Source: Chloroflexia bacterium
GTDB taxonomy: Bacteria > Chloroflexota > Chloroflexia > Thermomicrobiales > UBA6265
Length of the DNA: 6,864 nucleotides
Assembly: GCA_013696525.1 (NCBI GenBank)
Contig: JACCYK010000175.1
Location: forward strand, 1-6,864
Direction of reading: 5' to 3'
Below the pieces are notes generated by a model. The model was not told where the DNA came from, ran no database searches, and was given only the letters and a program-made list of their open reading frames with translations. A program made the translations under genes and the position numbers. Below are positions 5,136 through 6,864 of the stretch, in pieces; position 1 is the first letter of the stretch; each line of letters begins with the position of its first letter.

Positions 5136-6827
5136 ATGAACACCGAAACCACGCTTCGTATCTCGCGTGATCTCGCGGCCGGGGGGCGGCAGATGGTCGC
5201 CGCCAAGCACCCCTGGGCGGTGCAAGCCGGAAATGACATGCTCGACCAGGGCGGCAACGCGGTCGATGCCGCCGTCGCCACCGCCTTTGCCATCAGCGTC
5301 GTCGAGCCCTGGATGAGCGGGCTGGGCGGCGTTGGCTTTATGACGATCCAGCGCGCCACCGGCGAGCGGGCGGTGATCGACTACTTCGGGCAGGCGCCGG
5401 CCGCGGCCCGCCCCGATATGTACGAGCTGACCGCCGAGCTCGGCCACTCCACGGTCGGCTTCGGCGGCGTCAAGGATCAAGCCAACGCCTACGGGCCCCT
5501 CTCGGTCGCGGTGCCGGGCATGGTGCGCGGGATGGAGCTGGCGCTGGACCGGTTCGGCACCAAGTCGATGCGGGAGGTGACCGCCCCGGCCATCGGCTTC
5601 GCGGCCGAGGGGTTCGAGGTCGATTGGTATCGCGGCATGCTGATCTCGTCGCAGCAAGACACGATCCGCCGCGACCCCGAGACGGAGCGCATCTTCCTCC
5701 AGCACGGCAAGCCGCCGGCCCCCCTGTTCGGCCAGCCGGCGCCGCGCATCGTCCAGAGCGATCTCGCCGCCACCTTACGCACGATCGGCGAGCAGGGCGC
5801 GGACGGCTTCTACCGGGGTGAGGTCGCGTCCCGGATCGCCGGCCACCTACGCCGGCTGGGCGGCATCATGACCGAGGCCGACCTGTCCAACTATCAGGCG
5901 AAGGTGGTTGAACCGCTGGTCCTCCCCTACCGCGACGTCGAGTTGGTCCTGCTGCCGTACCAGGCCGGCGGGGTCACGATCGGTGAGGCGCTCAATATCC
6001 TCAACGGCTTCGACCTCGGGGCGACCGGGCTCAATACCGCCAGCACCCTGCACCTGATCGCCGAAGCGAGCCGGCGCGGCTACGCCGATCGCTTCGCCTA
6101 CGTCGGTGATCCCGATTTCGTCACCACCAACTGGACCCGGCTGGCCTCGGCCGACTACGCGGCGGAACGCCGGTCCGAGATTGACCAGCATCGCGCCTCG
6201 ACCCCGGAACCTGGCAGCAACATTGCCAGGACGTCCGCCAGCCTCGCCGCGGTCGGCGTCGACGAAGGCTGCACCACCCACTTCTCGGTCGTCGATCGCG
6301 AGGGCACCATCGTCTCGGTGACACAGACCCTGACCCTGATCTTCGGCTCCGCCGTCACCGTGCCGGGCACCGGGGTGCTGATGAACGACAGCATGAACCT
6401 GTTCGACCCGCAACCGGGCACCGCCAACGAGATCCAGCCCGGCAAACGGCCGGCCTCGAGCATGGCCCACGTCGTCGCGGTGCGGGATGGGGTGCCGGTC
6501 CTCGGCGTCGGGGCGCCCGGGGGCCGACGGATCATGGATACCTGCCTCCAGATGACGATCGACGTGATCGACTTCGGGCTGGACATCCAAGCCGCCTGCG
6601 CCGCCCCCCTGATTGACTGCGCCGGTCCCGAGCTGCTGGTGGATGACCGGATCCCGGCCGCCACCCGCGATCGCCTGCGGCAGATGGGTCACAACGTGGT
6701 CGATGTCGAGGTCTCGTTCTCGCCCCGCGGCTTCGCCAGCCCGACCGGGGTCGCCGTCGATCCGAAGACCGGCATCCGCTACGGCGGGGCCGATCCCTTC
6801 GGCGCCGGCATCGCCGCCGGCCGGTGA
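5136..6827 (+). CDS. Gamma-glutamyltransferase-family Ntn-hydrolase with altered substrate pocket
   Basis: 563 residues, near the usual length. The family cleaves itself before a Thr, which then becomes the N-terminal nucleophile for amide hydrolysis or acyl transfer. Landmarks: GGNAVDAAVATAFAISVVEP (39-58), SGLGGVGFM (61-69), YGPLSVAVPGMVRGMELAL (119-137), and TTHFSVVD at 380-387, predicting a large chain 1-379, a small chain 380-563 and nucleophile Thr380. Thr398, KRPASSM (437-443) and APGGRRI (460-466, oxyanion-hole Gly462-Gly463) are kept. The segment before KRPASSM is about 10 residues shorter than in E. coli, so the lid loop is absent, as in the Bacillus enzymes. The glutamyl-holding residues are replaced: Phe84, Thr400, Ser419 and Leu422 stand for E. 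coli Arg114, Asn411, Gln430 and Asp433. No signal peptide is seen, unlike the periplasmic or secreted classical enzymes. Probably a cytoplasmic acylase or amidase; calling it a true gamma-glutamyltransferase would be unsafe. Confidence 0.9.
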   Translation: MNTETTLRISRDLAAGGRQMVAAKHPWAVQAGNDMLDQGGNAVDAAVATAFAISVVEPWMSGLGGVGFMTIQRATGERAVIDYFGQAPAAARPDMYELTAELGHSTVGFGGVKDQANAYGPLSVAVPGMVRGMELALDRFGTKSMREVTAPAIGFAAEGFEVDWYRGMLISSQQDTIRRDPETERIFLQHGKPPAPLFGQPAPRIVQSDLAATLRTIGEQGADGFYRGEVASRIAGHLRRLGGIMTEADLSNYQAKVVEPLVLPYRDVELVLLPYQAGGVTIGEALNILNGFDLGATGLNTASTLHLIAEASRRGYADRFAYVGDPDFVTTNWTRLASADYAAERRSEIDQHRASTPEPGSNIARTSASLAAVGVDEGCTTHFSVVDREGTIVSVTQTLTLIFGSAVTVPGTGVLMNDSMNLFDPQPGTANEIQPGKRPASSMAHVVAVRDGVPVLGVGAPGGRRIMDTCLQMTIDVIDFGLDIQAACAAPLIDCAGPELLVDDRIPAATRDRLRQMGHNVVDVEVSFSPRGFASPTGVAVDPKTGIRYGGADPFGAGIAAGR

Positions 6828-6830
6828 GCC

Positions 6831-6864
6831 GTGGGTCGTGGGTCGTGGGTCGTGGGTCGTGGGT
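6831..6864. repeat. GTGGGTC heptamer tandem repeat, running off the window
   Basis: Four perfect GTGGGTC units plus six bases of a fifth begin three bases after the stop at 6825-6827 and continue to the window edge. The + strand reads GGG separated by TCGT throughout, so it meets the G3-N4 spacing rule for a G-quadruplex. The full array length is unknown. It sits where a terminator for the operon might be expected, and no hairpin terminator is seen before the edge. Confidence 0.9.

Noticed and set aside
1..6864. CRISPR array, transposase or insertion sequence, tRNA or rRNA
   Set aside because: No spaced direct repeats of CRISPR type, no transposase motifs, no terminal inverted repeats with target duplications, and no tRNA or rRNA signature were seen on either strand.

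Overview
This is a high-GC bacterial window with strong G/C preference at third codon positions. All confident genes are on the + strand. The layout is the 3' end of an unrelated upstream gene (3-137), about 470 bases without a convincing gene (138-611), then five genes in a row. These are a Tat-exported family 5 extracellular solute-binding protein (612-2249), two inner-membrane permeases of the DppB/OppB and DppC/OppC type (2253-3197, 3199-4101), a creatininase-family metal-dependent amidohydrolase (4195-5046) and a gamma-glutamyltransferase-family Ntn-hydrolase (5136-6827). The window ends in a GTGGGTC heptamer tandem repeat that starts three bases after the last stop and runs off the edge.

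The three transporter genes are almost contiguous (3-base and 1-base gaps) and surely form one transcription and translation unit. The two enzymes follow in the same direction after gaps of 93 and 88 bases. Each gap holds a G/C-rich imperfect palindrome, and the two palindromes are related to each other, so they form a dispersed repeat pair around the creatininase-family gene. Each enzyme has its own good Shine-Dalgarno sequence just after the palindrome. No ATP-binding subunit of the importer is present in the window; it may lie further downstream or be shared from another locus.

Inferred joint function: the importer brings in a peptide-like or other amide-containing compound, and the two enzymes, neither with a visible export signal, cleave C-N amide bonds in the cytoplasm. 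The most informative detail is in the last gene. It keeps the autoprocessing and catalytic Thr and the oxyanion-hole glycines of gamma-glutamyltransferases. However, the residues that hold the glutamyl alpha-carboxylate and alpha-amino groups in the E. coli enzyme (Arg114, Asn411, Gln430, Asp433) are replaced by Phe, Thr, Ser and Leu. It is therefore probably an acylase or amidase for something other than a gamma-glutamyl compound.

Organism: the sequence alone does not settle it. High GC, a Tat-exported family 5 binding protein and G/C-rich palindromic intergenic repeats would fit a Chloroflexota lineage such as Thermomicrobia, or an actinobacterium-like genome. This is a weak inference.
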